Assembly: GCA_020726505.1 (NCBI GenBank)
Contig: JAHLEZ010000001.1
Location: 2,604,001 to 2,668,000 of the forward strand
Length of the DNA: 64,000 nt
Direction: 5' to 3'
DNA from: Leptodontidium sp. MPI-SDFR-AT-0119
Taxonomy: Eukaryota; Ascomycota; Leotiomycetes; Helotiales; Leptodontidiaceae
In this document: positions 9,866-21,397 of the stretch, piece by piece
Layout: each line of letters opens with the position of its first letter
How positions within the stretch are numbered: position 1 is the first letter of the stretch
Notes under the pieces: model-generated
Database searches by the model: none
The model's input: only the letters and a program-made list of their open reading frames with translations
What the model was told of the DNA's origin: nothing
Made by a program: the position numbers and the translations under genes

Positions 9866-11422
9866 CTATCCTCTTCTACCACCGCGCTCCCCATCCATCA
9901 CTACAGGCACGTAAGAAACTTCCACCGGCAACAAGCTTATCTCCGTCTTGAAATCCTCACCACTCGACTTCCCTCGCTTCTTCAACCCTGGAGCCACAGG
10001 CAGCTGAAAATATTTCTTCCTGGAGTCCGAAGGATCCGATTCCTCGGACTCGAAAACCCAGCTGAATTTCGCAACTTGTCTGCTGAGCTCTTGGTCAAGT
10101 GTTATTGCCTCACTGACGATATCAAACAACGCTTGCCTGACGTCTTTCTTCGACCGTAAGTAAGGCTCGAGGGCTTCGAAGAAATGGTGTACGATTTCGC
10201 GTCTGCAATCGCCTATCTCTTTGGACGTTTCGTTGCCTTTCTTTAAGTCCAACCTGTCGAGCAGGAGAGTGGATGTGTTGGCACGCCAGGTTTGGAATTT
10301 GCGCTCTGCATCGTGGTTTGGTTGATTATCGAGCGACGGTGCTGGAAGTTGGACGGGTCAGCATATTATTACTGTCTTGTTTAGATTGGAGAAATGGGTG
10401 GTCGGTATTGTCTCATCAGATCACCCGCAATCTACATCTAGGCTGATGTCGCAGAAGATCGATAAGGGAGACTTGGAACTCACCAGGTCTCAACAGCCTA
10501 TGCAAACTCAGCATATCCTCCGCAAACGACCCCGCCCACCGGAACTCGCCAAAAACCATACGGCAAAACACCCTCCACAATGTCGCTTGTATCAAGCTCG
10601 AACACCAACTCGAACTCCGAAGTATGGCTGTAAGCACTTCATGCCGCCCACTCCAGGTCTTCGTCTCTGGCACAACAAACGTATCGAAATACTTGGAGCG
10701 AACAATCTTCGGCTCGTGCTTCAGCTCCCCCTCGAAGTACTGGATAGAGAAATTGCGGATGCTATATCTCAACAACGTGATCCTGTCAACCAGATACTGA
10801 TCGGTGAGTTGATGAGAGCCTTGGTTCGCGGCGTTGATCTTGATCTGTTAAGTTCGTTGGCCACTCTCCTCCAACCCTTGCGCACGTCTTCCAATTCCTT
10901 GTTCTTCTCTTCTAGCTCGCTCTTGGCTTTACTCCGGACCTCTGATAGCTGAGTGTCTCTTGCGTTCAACATGGTCTCGTATTCTTGGCGTCGGCGCACT
11001 TCATCTTGCAGCTCTTTACTGATCTGTTGGTAGTGCGGATCAGAGAGTACGGTGTTCAGCTTTTCTTGCGAATCTTTAGGCTTGCTTTCACTCGCCTCTC
11101 CTCGGGCTTTGGACAGCTTGTTGTGGGCTCTGGCTCCGAGCGGATCCTTGCCGCTTGCTGCTTCATTGAGGTTTTCGAGATCGCCTGATGGGACCGATGG
11201 ATACATATGTCTTAACCTAGGTGACCTAGGAGGCGATCGGGGACCCTCCTGATCGGAATATGTCGTTGATACTCGTTTCGAGATATCTGATATGTATGAC
11301 TGGCCGCGGGCTGGCACAGGGGGTGGGTTATCTTCCATCTCAACGTCATGGTCAAAATCCGAGGTGTCGAGGTCCGCATTGTGAAAGGGAGACATATTTT
11401 CGACCATATGTGTCCCTCTCAT
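9866..11422 (-). CDS. Coiled-coil fungal hypothetical protein, with a frame break near 10843
   Basis: The gene reads 11422 down to 10484, then 10341 to 9866 (intron 10342-10483, GTGAGT...TTCCAG). The N-terminal half is disordered and acidic (DFDHDVEMEDNPPPVP) and passes into a coiled coil (SKELQDEVRRRQEYETML to KNKELEDVRKGWRR). The second half (LLRYSIRNFSIQYFEG, WRVFCRMVFGEFRWAG, SRQVAKFSWVF, GLKKRGKSSGEDF) is a block I know from many uncharacterised fungal proteins. Between RVANELN and the next conserved block (HQLTDQYLVDR) the frame changes without a usable intron. A 5-bp tandem (AGATC AAGATC) lies exactly there and accounts for the offset. Start could also be the Met at 11407 or 11395. Function unknown. 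Confidence 0.6.
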
Positions 11423-12314
11423 TAGGTCGAATTTTGTACAAAACAGCGTGTTCCACGTCGAACTGCAAAAAAAGTCCAGAAGCAATCGAATGAGCTGCCG
11501 GAAAATCTCAGAATATGGCTTAATGCCTTATCGAGGTCTCAAGGGCAGTAAGTTCTTTTCCTTGGTCTGGGGAGTTGAGGAAGGATGTCACAGAAAACCT
11601 GAGTGATAGAAATAACATATGCCGTGTAACGTCAATGAGGCTCGCAGCCTTACATCACGGATTTCAGCGAATCGAGCTGCATATGGGGGCTGAACAACAT
11701 CCTACCTGGGGAAGGTGTTGCTGCACGTTTCACTCTTTTCACACATCGAAAGAGCCTTGCCATTGAATTTCTATTAATAGGACGGCTGTACACCTGAGAT
11801 CAGGCTCGCTCAAGCCCTACCGCCGAGCGTATGTGCAGCCCATGTTTCGAACGTGCAACCATCAGATACAGGCGACCACTGAAAGTCAAGAACACAATCT
11901 CAAGATATGATAGAGGCGTATTGTGTGAGGCTCTGCCAATAAAAAAGAAAGCGAAAGAAAGAAGGCCATGGCGATGGGCGAGGACTCCTCGGGAGCCAGA
12001 GATTTTGCTCAGAGTGCAAGTCTTTCCAGTATTTCTCCATTTTCTCTGCCTCTTTGCCGTCGTTCCTCTTGAATCTTCAACTTCAAGTCTTCAAAAGATC
12101 TCGAAATTTGAATGCGCGTATCCCCTCCACAGGTCAACAGCATGCCGCCGCCACTACCACCCTCATACAGCGCTCATCGATTTAACGAACCAGGTACGTC
12201 CGACCCCTCCTCATCCCTCTGGATCTGTCAGACTTAGTCCGAGCCTCACAAGCGAAATTCTACATGGATGCTGACCAGAACTTTTGTGTAGGTATCAACG
12301 ACTTGGTACAAAAC
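11423..12314. other. Intergenic, divergent promoter region
   Basis: Lies between the minus-strand coiled-coil gene and the plus-strand Hsp70-like gene, so both promoters should be here. A pyrimidine-rich stretch precedes the Hsp70-like start. No other feature supported. Confidence 0.35.
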
Positions 12315-14511
12315 ATGAGCATGTACGGTTCTGAAAACGAGTCAGAATACGACGTTGATGATGTTCTAGTCGTTGGCATAGATTTTGGAACAACGTAAGT
12401 ACTTAAATCTCGAAACACTTCTATACACACCCTGACAATTGCATAGCTTCTCCGGCGTCGCCTGGGCCACCAAAGAAGACTTCTACACCGAAAACATTAA
12501 CGTTGTGACCAGCTGGCCCGGCTACGGCCGTGAGGAAGGAAAAGCCCCCACAGAACTCTTCTACGAAGACGGCAAGGTGATGTGGGGATACGGGATCCCC
12601 ATCGATGCCGCTCCGGTCTCGTGGTTCAAACTCCTGCTCGTCAAAGATGCTGACCTGGACGAGGAGCTCAGGTCCTCTGAGTTCATGCTGCGGGGAAGGA
12701 AGATGTTGAGGGAGAATGGCAAGACGGCGGTTGACCTCATCGCCGACTACCTCAGAGCACTCTGGGAGCACGTATTGGATACCATCCAGAAAGCGCGTGG
12801 GGAATCTGTCGTGGATGCCCTGCCATTCCACGTCGTGATCACAGTACCTGCCATCTGGAAGGGATACGCGCGAGAGGCTATGGAAAAAGCTGTAAAGCAG
12901 TCTGGGATTCTGCGTTCACGAACAGCCGGACCGACAACTCTTACGTTTGCACCTGAACCTGAAGCTGCTGCCCTCTCGACGCTTTCTGAGCGTGGTTGAA
13001 AACCCAAGGTATGAACAGCTTACCGAGGGCTTGGTGAAAAAGCTAATGTTCTCCAAGAAAGGGGATGTCTATGTCATTTGTGATGCTGGAGGTGGTACAG
13101 TGGTAAGTCAGACCGGTCGTTGAGCGGCTCGGACTGACGATGCAGGACCTCATCACATATGAGATCGACTCATCTCGAAAACCAATCTCAATGCACGAGG
13201 CAGTTGAAGGGACAGGTAAGTGTCCGAATTTTTGGTTGAGAGACAGCCACCAGAACTGCTAAAATCATGTGTACTGATGAGTACTTCAGGTGGGCTTTGT
13301 GGGGGCATATTCATCGACCAGGCTTTTGAAGACATGTGTAGATTTCGTCTTGGTAGGAAGTGGGACCGCCTCAGCAAAGCCGGTATCAAGCAGATCATGA
13401 GAAACGAATGGGCAGTCGGAGCCAAGTCGGAGTTTAAGCCTTCTAACACAAAAGATTACATCGTTGCAATTCCAGCGGAGGTTTTGGCTCGGAAAGCCTG
13501 AACGACACATCCAGAGAGCCCGCCATCAAAAATGGTAGAATCCACTTCAAGAGGTGAGTGTCTGCTATCAGCTGTTCATAGGTGATGTACAGGTCTGACT
13601 TGAAACAACAGCTCTCATATCCAAAAGGCCTTCGCACAGTCTTTCTCGGATATACAGAAATTGATCGAAGAGCAGATTGAGAGAGCAAAGCTTCAAGGAT
13701 CGAACACTACGGTATGTCATCTTTTCTCTTCTCGACTTTGCATAGCCTAACGAAATTTCAGGGTATCATTCTCGTCGGTGGCCTAGGCGGAAGCCCATAC
13801 CTGTACGAAATTCTAAAGGAAAAGTACGGAAGAGTTGGCATTAAGATCCTCCAATCCACTGGGATGGGCCCGCGGACCGCCATTTGCAGAGGAGCGGTCT
13901 ACAAAGGATTCATGGAAGGCGCGGGAGGAAATGTTGGCGAGGACGAACCCAACATGATCTCCATCACCTCGACGGTATCCAGACTGAGCTTCAGCATTGT
14001 CAAATATGTCCCCTACGTAGCCGGACAACATCTCGACGCCGACAGGGTCTGGGATATGCATGAGTGCAAATGGATGGCCTCGAACCAGATGGACTGGTAT
14101 CTCAAAAGGGTTTGGGCTCCACCTTACTTACAACACAATCTTTCCGCCTGAACACAGCTGATCTGATGTCTGCAGGGTGAAAATGTATCGAAGAAGGATC
14201 CGGTCAAGAAATCATATTACAGATGCTACACGCAAGACTTCGGTGGATCCACCTCGTTCGCTCTGGTCCAATGTGACGCCTTGGAACCTCCGGATCGCAA
14301 GACCAGCGATGTCACGGACTTGTGCAAGGCGGATTTCGAGACGGGTGTTGCTTTCTCTTCCTTGGAGGAGTTCACTAATGACCAGGGCACTAAGTATAAA
14401 AAGCTCAGTTTTGATCTGGAAATGGTACCCTCGGGAGCGTCGCTGGAGTTCGTGGTCTATGTTAATGGCAAACGGCAGGGGGCACAGAATGTGGCGGTTA
14501 ATTTCCAATAA
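12315..14511 (+). CDS. Hsp70-like (HSPA12-type) ATPase with one apparent frameshift
   Basis: Eight exons: 12315-12394, 12447-12994, 13062-13102, 13146-13215, 13290-13553, 13612-13711, 13762-14109, 14176-14511. The actin/Hsp70 ATPase motifs are present in order: phosphate-1 VVGIDFGTTFSGVAW (residue 20 on), VITVPAIW, EPEAAAL, phosphate-2 CDAGGGTVDL, and adenosine motif ILVGGLGGSPYL. There is no peptide-binding domain of classical Hsp70, as usual for this fungal family. Intron 12995-13061 has a weak donor (GTTGAA) but a good GCTAAT branch site, and joins SERG to DVYVICDAGGG. In exon 5 the frame must shift by -1 near 13480 (IPAE | GFGSESLND); the summed exons are one base short of a multiple of three. 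So it is either a recent pseudogene or a sequence error. Confidence 0.75.
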
Positions 14512-15731
14512 GGCAGTACTAGCTGAATAGAAGTATATACACGAAGTTTCCTATGCAAGATGGGCATGCCGAAGACTTGGATCGCTTTTGTGACCCTTCT
14601 CGCACGTATCTATGGAGGGGAAAAGAGATGATTGCCAGACAGTGGTTCAGTTACAAAGCCAAGAGCCTATGACTTGTACTGGCTACAAATTAGCGCTTGT
14701 GAGTAGGATGAAAAGCTTCTTCATCGTTATCATGGCCTGGCACAGCATGTCACAGCTGCTCTGGCCTAGCAGATGAGAAGTCACAGTAGCAGGTTTAGAG
14801 TCTGAAGCGCCACCACCACGCAGCTTCCTGCTCAGGTCAACGCGAGTACTGGCAAAAGAAAGGCACAAATTCACTTTCCTCTTTTCCAGGTCTGTCCGAA
14901 ACCCCCGCCCTCTTGCATGGATGATGGATCGATAGATCTAATGGCGGGATCGGACTTATAGAGATGATGTTCCTCATCCGGTCATCATGGCCGCATATTT
15001 CCACCTACTTGGTACATATCCATCCGTTCCTGGATGGGAATGCGTGGTTTGGGAGGGCTTCGATGGTAGAATACCTGCTTCATTAAGGATGTCTTCTAGT
15101 GATCTTCGCGTGTCTTGAGCGCGAGGACTGTTGCATTTGGATCTCGGATGCCCAGGATGGTGAGCCTGGAAAATCTGTGTGCTGAGACCGTACTGGTTGT
15201 ATACGCGCACGGTGGAACAGCAGCCGAACGAAGTGTTGAGGTTAAGGAGATTGCAGTACGAGGGGCGCTAAGAGGGAATTGGTGGCGAAGAGATTGAATG
15301 ATTGGGAGATTAGCAGGTTGTGCTTGGAGGGTGCGAGCACCTTGAGGAAGGAGGTTAAGGCGGAGGAGATTGAGACTGCAGTTGAGTGAGGTAAGGGATT
15401 TAGAGAATTTGTGATTTGGGGTAGAGGTGGATTCTTGAAGCTTAGGATGTGGTGGGTGTTGGAAGATCGGCAGGCTTGATCGCGGATCGGAGATACACAG
15501 GACGTGAAATGGAATTCAAAGATCAGATCACCTCCCAAGTCTGAGCTCGTCGTCAATTACTAATCTACACAACTTCGCCCTACGGTCCTAACGCCTAGAA
15601 GATAGACAAAACACATATTCCAGCGAGCTCAAGGTATATCTTGAGCATTACCAAAGTAAGGGCGAAATTTGCGGGAGGCGAGCTAGAGTTGTTCGGAAAG
15701 CAGTATTGGCTTTAATATAGGCAAACCTCTG
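14512..15731. other. Intergenic, convergent 3' flanks
   Basis: Between the Hsp70-like gene and the rhamnosidase. Short open frames on both strands have no ATG or no recognisable product. No repeat or RNA gene identified. Confidence 0.35.
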
Positions 15732-18451
15732 TCACCCGGCGAACTCATCAGGTTCAGCGTGGTAGAACGGTGGCGGCGGATGAATTGGCTTTGGTGGCCA
15801 CCTCGCATCAGCAGCATACTCGATGCTGAACTCGTGTCGTCCGGACCCTACCTCAACACCTCCGTCTTCGATCTGCCCTGGAAGAACCACCCTTGCTGTT
15901 GTGTTTAGGGGTACTAAGATCTCCAACTTGAACCTATGTCCCGAATTTTCGAGCTTCCAATGACATTCAATCATACCGTAGGCAGACAAGTGTCTAACAG
16001 ATGCAGAGGAAATGATGCCACCAGGGACAGGACGGAAGAGAATCTTCTTCCATCCGGGCTCTAAAGCGCTGATTCCTCCAGCTACTTCGTGCAGCCACTG
16101 TGCGATAGCGCCGAATGCATAATGATTGAACGACAGCATGTCACCAGGGTTTAGACTCCCGTCTGGCAGCATGCTATCCCATCGTTCTGAATTATAACCA
16201 TCAGTAACCGTTTCTGTTCAGAAGCCGAGCATGACTTACCCCACATTGTTGTACTATCCATCGTAACTGCATAGAGCCACGAAGGACATTTCTTCTCCAG
16301 AAGCATTCGATAGGCGAGAAAATCTCGGCCGGAAATAGAAAGTGCTCGACAGATCAAGGGAGTTCCTACGAATCCCGTCGCAACCTTGAAGCCATTGTTT
16401 CGCACGAGAAACTCCAGTCTTTCACCACTACCCTCCCTTTGATAGTCATTGGTGCATAGATCGAAGCAAATGATAAGTGCGTATGCCGTTTGGGAGTCAG
16501 AAGCAAGTCTTCCGTTTGGAGTGATGTATTCGTTCTGGAAGATCACTTTCAACTCTTCAAAGTCTCTCTCATAAGACGCAGCGCGTTCTGCATATCCAAG
16601 TATCGTGCTAATTTTGGCTAGGGTGCCAGTGATATGGACAAGATAGGCGTTAGCAACTAATTGTGAGTCTGTGAGAGCCTTTCCCGGGTCCTGCGGTGGA
16701 GCAGATGGATCAAGCCAATCCCCTAGCTGATGTGTGGTCTTGGACCACAATCTATTAGGCCCGCGAGGCAAACCTTGGTCGACCCAGGCTGTCATACTTT
16801 CGTACTGCTGCCGCAGAATAGACGCATCTCCAAAATTCTGATATATGTCCCAGGGAGCTGTCACCGTGACGTCGCTCCAAACAGCTAGCGGTTGACGTGG
16901 ACCAGCAAATTGCATGACATCTGGGACAACTGGAGGAGGAAGTACGCCGTCTTGTTCGAATTGCTCTGCTGCGAGATCTGCAAGCCAGTTTCCAAGCATT
17001 CCATGCGTGTCGTACAGGAAGTTTGCTGTTCCAGCAAAGACTCCCAAGTCTCCAGTCCAACCCATTCGCTCGTCTCGTTGTGGACAGTCCGTGGGGACGG
17101 ATACAAAGTTTCCTCTCATTCCCCACCGGACATTTGAGTGCAGCTTATTCACCATGGCGTCTGAGCATTCAAACCATCCAGCCTGCTCCATATCGGTATG
17201 CACAACTCTTGCCGTCAGGTCATTGATTGTTGGACTGGCGCTTTCGGTAGGCCAGCCATCCACTTGCACGTAACGGAAGCCATGGAACGTGAATTTTGGC
17301 TCCCAATATTCTTCGGGTACTTGTGCAGAAAGAGTAATTGAATCTTGAGCCTTGGCCAATCTCAAAGGGCGTGAAGCGCATTCTCCGTTCTCAAGTACCT
17401 CAACATGGCTGAGTTGAATTGTTTTCCCCTCGCACTCGGGACCAAAGGGATTGAGGTTCACACGCACCCAGCCCACCAGGTTTTGCCCAAAATCCACGAT
17501 GACCTTGCCAGATGGGCTTTTGGAGATGCTCACTGGGATTATGTCTTCAGTACACCTCACAGGAGGTATTTCTGGAGCCGCCAGCATAACTTCCTTGTCC
17601 AGATCCTTGACAATCACGGAATTGGGAGCTTTTGTTTCTTCTCTGAGATCAACGACTTCACCGTCGTAGAGCTCTGACTTCAAGATAGGTCCTGTTCCGC
17701 AAGTCCATGACGTGTCGGTCTTCGCCAGGACGGACCCACCGCCTTCCAACTGCGCAATCAGTCCAATCTGCTCTCCGTAAATACTGCGAACCCCTCCCAT
17801 GAAACCCAGTCTGCCAGCATACCAACCTTCGCCTACTTCAATGACGAGGGTATTCATCCCTTCTCTGAGGAGAGACTGAACATCGTAAACTTGGTAGTTC
17901 AGACGGTGGTTATAGCTTGTCCAGCCTGGAGCGAGGACATGGTCACCGACTCTCTTTCCATTGATCTTTGCATCGTATATTCCATGAGCGGTGATGTAGA
18001 GTCGCGATTCCCGGATCGAGTCCACTACAAACTCTTTTTGGAATACGACCGGCCGTTTGGTATCATCTACCGGTTGAGTGACTTCGCTTTCGATCAAATC
18101 TGCTGTCCAATCGCTGCGATCCAGTAAAGCTACTTCGACAGTCGCCGGGGCAGACCATGGCGTAGAAAGCTTCTCCCCGATGGCTCTGACGGAGACTTCG
18201 GCAATATCGCGAGACTTCAACGATCTTGCCGGCCATGGGACTAAGATTGATTCTGATGTTTCTATTCGGAAGGTCTCCGAAGACTGGGAAGATGTTCCTG
18301 GGTTTACTAAGACCTTGAGCTCAACGGCAACTTGTTTCCAATTGTTTGCTTCCCCACTGAATCTCCAGGACAAACGTGGAGCTGGGTGCCCAATTCCGAA
18401 GCCATCTGGGTAATGTTCAAAAGTGATCTTAGATATCGAGATATTGTCCAT
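15732..18451 (-). CDS. GH78 alpha-L-rhamnosidase, intracellular type
   Basis: Exons 18451-16240 and 16186-15732 (53-bp intron GTAAGT...ATTCAG) join to 888 residues, normal for fungal/bacterial GH78. It removes terminal alpha-L-rhamnose from glycosides or pectic side chains. Visible in order: N-terminal beta domains with PRLSWRF and APGWTSYNHRLNYQVYD; GQNLVGWVRV; the catalytic-region motif TDCPQRDERMGWTGD, whose acidic residues include the proposed general acid; and MWERWDSMLPDGSLNPG, whose Glu is the proposed base and is split by the intron; then a C-terminal beta domain. The N-terminus (MDNISISKITFEHYPDG) has no signal peptide. It is divergently transcribed from the sugar transporter across a 741-bp region with GTGGAC/GTGGAG sites, and belongs to the cluster running to 29.3 kb. 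Confidence 0.93.
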
Positions 18452-18589
18452 CGTGTTCTTAGCTTCCGCGACTCGACTCTACTTACACAACTTAAAACGG
18501 TGGGAAGATTGAACGAATTCTTCAGCAATTGGATTTCATGTGGAGCAATAACTCGTTGAATCATTGTCCCGAATTCTGACTTTGGGGTG

Positions 18590-18861
18590 GTGGACGCGAA
18601 CTCCTTTTCATCATTCGTGAGTGCTAAGCAACCAAGTACAGGATGCTCATCATGGATCTGGCCAAGAGACCATGTCTAGTTTCAGGCAAGTTGGAGCGGC
18701 AATAATAACGCTGGTGGATATGATAATAGTGAGTTCAGAAAGATTTATTCGAGCAACGTGATCCTAGGCTGGGGTTGAATTGAGCCCGGGAGTGTGGGGA
18801 TGTGGAGGCGGGATGTGGACTGTGGAGTGTGGAGGCAAGGATGTTGGGTCTTGATGTGGAC
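18590..18861 (-). promoter_or_regulatory. GTGGAC/GTGGAG sites between rhamnosidase and transporter
   Basis: GTGGAC occurs at 18590-18595, 18815-18820 and 18856-18861. GTGGAG occurs at 18802-18807, 18822-18827 and 18829-18834, so four sites of the form GTGGA[CG] fall within 33 bp. The same hexamer (as GTCCAC) is dense upstream of the GH43 and between GH3 and the regulator. Likely operator of the cluster's C2H2 regulator; this is inference. The remaining part of 18452-19192 is ordinary promoter sequence with a TATATA box at 19145-19150. Confidence 0.55.
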
Positions 18862-19192
18862 AGCGCGCGATGGAATTTGAGACGAGTGACACTTCGAAAA
18901 TGATTCCTCTTGGTATTTCCCACAACTTCCGGATCATATGCTCCAATGGAAGTGGATAGCTTGCAATTCGCTCCATGAATTTTCTACTCCACGTTTATGC
19001 CTGCATACCACCATTTCCAGAATCCCCCAACGCCAGAATCTTGGTCAGGCCGGGCAACTACTATACATACCCCAGCTTTCTCACCCATTGTCCCGGATTT
19101 TGACAGCTATCAATCGCATCATCCTTCCACTGTCACTGCACCCCTATATACTCGGCTTTCAATCCTTTCTGGATCTCCAACCTGAGTCGATC

Positions 19193-20965
19193 ATGGATTC
19201 CAAAGAGCCCACCACGATGGCAACACATATTGAGGATACGCCAGTCAAGAGCGTCTCAACTGTCGAAGAAGCAGATCTCGCACTCGGTCTACTTCTTAAT
19301 GACGAGGAACGTAAGGTGGGACTGATGAAATCTGCATGGAACCATAAGAGGATCATCTTCATGTGTAAGCAATCATTTCACTATCTGGTGTTGAAACTCG
19401 GACTAACCATCCTTAAGCGACCGCTGCATACTTCGCTGGTGCTTCCTTTGGCTACGATAACATTGCCAACTCTGCCACTATGTCCATGCCAGCATTCTTG
19501 ATGTACTTCGGTGAAGTCAATCCAGTGACCCACTCGCTCTTCGTTCCTAGCATCTGGACGGCTCTATTCTCTTCAATGTCCGGATTATGCCAAGCACTAG
19601 GAGGATTCTTCATGGGTTTTGTTTATGAGCGATTTGGTCGGAAGCCTTCTGCAATTGGTGCCGCCTGCCTTTCCATGGCTGGTATTGCTATCCAATACAC
19701 TGCCACCTCTCGAGGATCCCTCCTCGCTGGGAAAATGGTCAATTGTCTTGCCTTGGGCGGTATGGTGTCTACTGGGTCTACATACGTTTCAGAGGTGAGT
19801 TTCACATCTGAACGGTGGCATATATTCTTACTGACGATCCATGGGACTAGATTGCGCCGGTTCGCCTTCGAGGACCCATGCAATCGTCTCTTATTCTGTT
19901 CCAAGGTCTCATGCTCATGACCGGCTTGGGCATAATCAGCACCTTCCTCCCGGACATATCTGAGAATTCCTTCAGAAAGGTCTTTGCCCTTCAATGGGTT
20001 TGGTCAGGTCTAATTCTTGTGATATTTTCCTTCCTACCAGAGTAAGTATTGCTGCCCTCTAGTACAACACTTCGACTAACTTCAAAAGATCTCCAGTGTA
20101 CCTGATCAAGAAAAACAAACTCAATAAAGCACGTCGTTCTATGGCAAAACTATACGGTGCAGATCAGAATGTTGATGCCAGATTGGCATATCTTCGGAGC
20201 ACAATTGAAGAAGAAGGACATGGCACAGACGAAGTCGGATACGCAGAATGCTTCCGAGGCAACGACAGGCGCCGTACCATGACTGTCATATTCGTTCTAT
20301 TTGGTCAAAACGCCTGCGGAGTTGCATTCCTCTCACAAGCAATCTACTTCCTGTTCCTCGCCGGCCTCAGCCCAGCAAATGTCTTCAACATTTCAATTGG
20401 CGGGTTCGCATTGGCCAGTCTGTTCATCATCGGAAGTTGGTTCTGGATCGAGAAGTTTGGTCGCCGGTTGGTCTTTTTGTTGGGCTCCTCATTGACTGCC
20501 GTGTTCTTGTTGGTGATTGGCTGTCTTCACTACGTTCCAGGAAAAGGTGCCGTCTGGGCCATCGCCATCCTCCTCAACGTTCTCACTTCATGGCAATTCT
20601 TCTCCGTAGGATCTATCTCTTGGGTCATCGCATCCGAACTCTCATCCTACCGCCTCAGAGGCCAGACGCAATCCATTGGCTTCGGAACACAACTCCTCGC
20701 ATCTTGCCTCTTCACTTTCGTCACTCCGTACATGTATAACACTGATGCGGGGAATCTTGGTGCGAGAACGGGATTCATCTGGGGAGCTACTGCTGCGATC
20801 TACTTTGTTGCATCGTGGTATCTTGTCCCTGAGACATTTGGCCTTACGATGCAGGAGATGGATTGGATGTTTGAGAATAAGGTTGCGGTGAAGGATTTCC
20901 AGAAGAGAAAGGTGGAAGCTGGAGAGGCTATTGCAGCGAATGTTCAGACGAAGGAGACGGTGTAA
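19193..20965 (+). CDS. MFS sugar/glycoside:H+ symporter
   Basis: Exons 19193-19364, 19418-19794, 19851-20041 and 20089-20965 join to 538 residues with 12 predicted membrane helices. Sugar-porter signatures are visible: YERFGRKPS after helix 2, PVRLRG, PESPVYL at the end of the first half, the matching KFGRR in the second half, and PETFGLTMQEMD at the end of helix 12. The N-terminal 55 residues are cytosolic. By general pattern it resembles fungal alpha-glucoside/maltose-type permeases. It is divergent from the GH78 rhamnosidase, so uptake of rhamnosylated glycosides or oligosaccharides is the likely role; the substrate is inferred from context only. Confidence 0.9.
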
Positions 20966-21397
20966 TTTTGCTTCTTAACACAATATGTTGTCCGATCAAA
21001 TAGGAAATTTCCCCCGCCAGAATGAAATGAATGCTTTTACCTTCAATTCACAAGAACCATACCTGGCTGTGATATGGAGACCAAAACACTGTGAAAGACC
21101 GCCCTTTCGCCAAACCCCCACAACTCACTATGATAACATATAAATCCAGTCTGAAGAATGCTTGTGGCCAGAGCACTCATTCGGCTGTTTCATTCCCAGC
21201 GACTAATGAGTCTCACCTCTGGAAAGACACAATATCCCAACTATCACAGGCATGGGATTGTCTAAGAGTGTACCTCTAAAACCGCCTCGAGAATATTTTA
21301 ATACCCAAAATCCTTGTCCCGAATCACAATCACATTTCTCTCGGTTTGAAATTTTCCCACTTATGAATTCTATCTATCGTATTCGGATCCAACCAAT
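20966..21397. other. Intergenic between convergent transporter and GH43 genes
   Basis: 3' flanks only; no gene or repeat recognised. Confidence 0.35.

Noticed and set aside
13009..13055. Alternative donor GTATGA in the Hsp70-like gene
   Set aside because: It would leave the in-frame TGA at 12997-12999 in the exon; the donor at 12995 removes it and keeps the phase.
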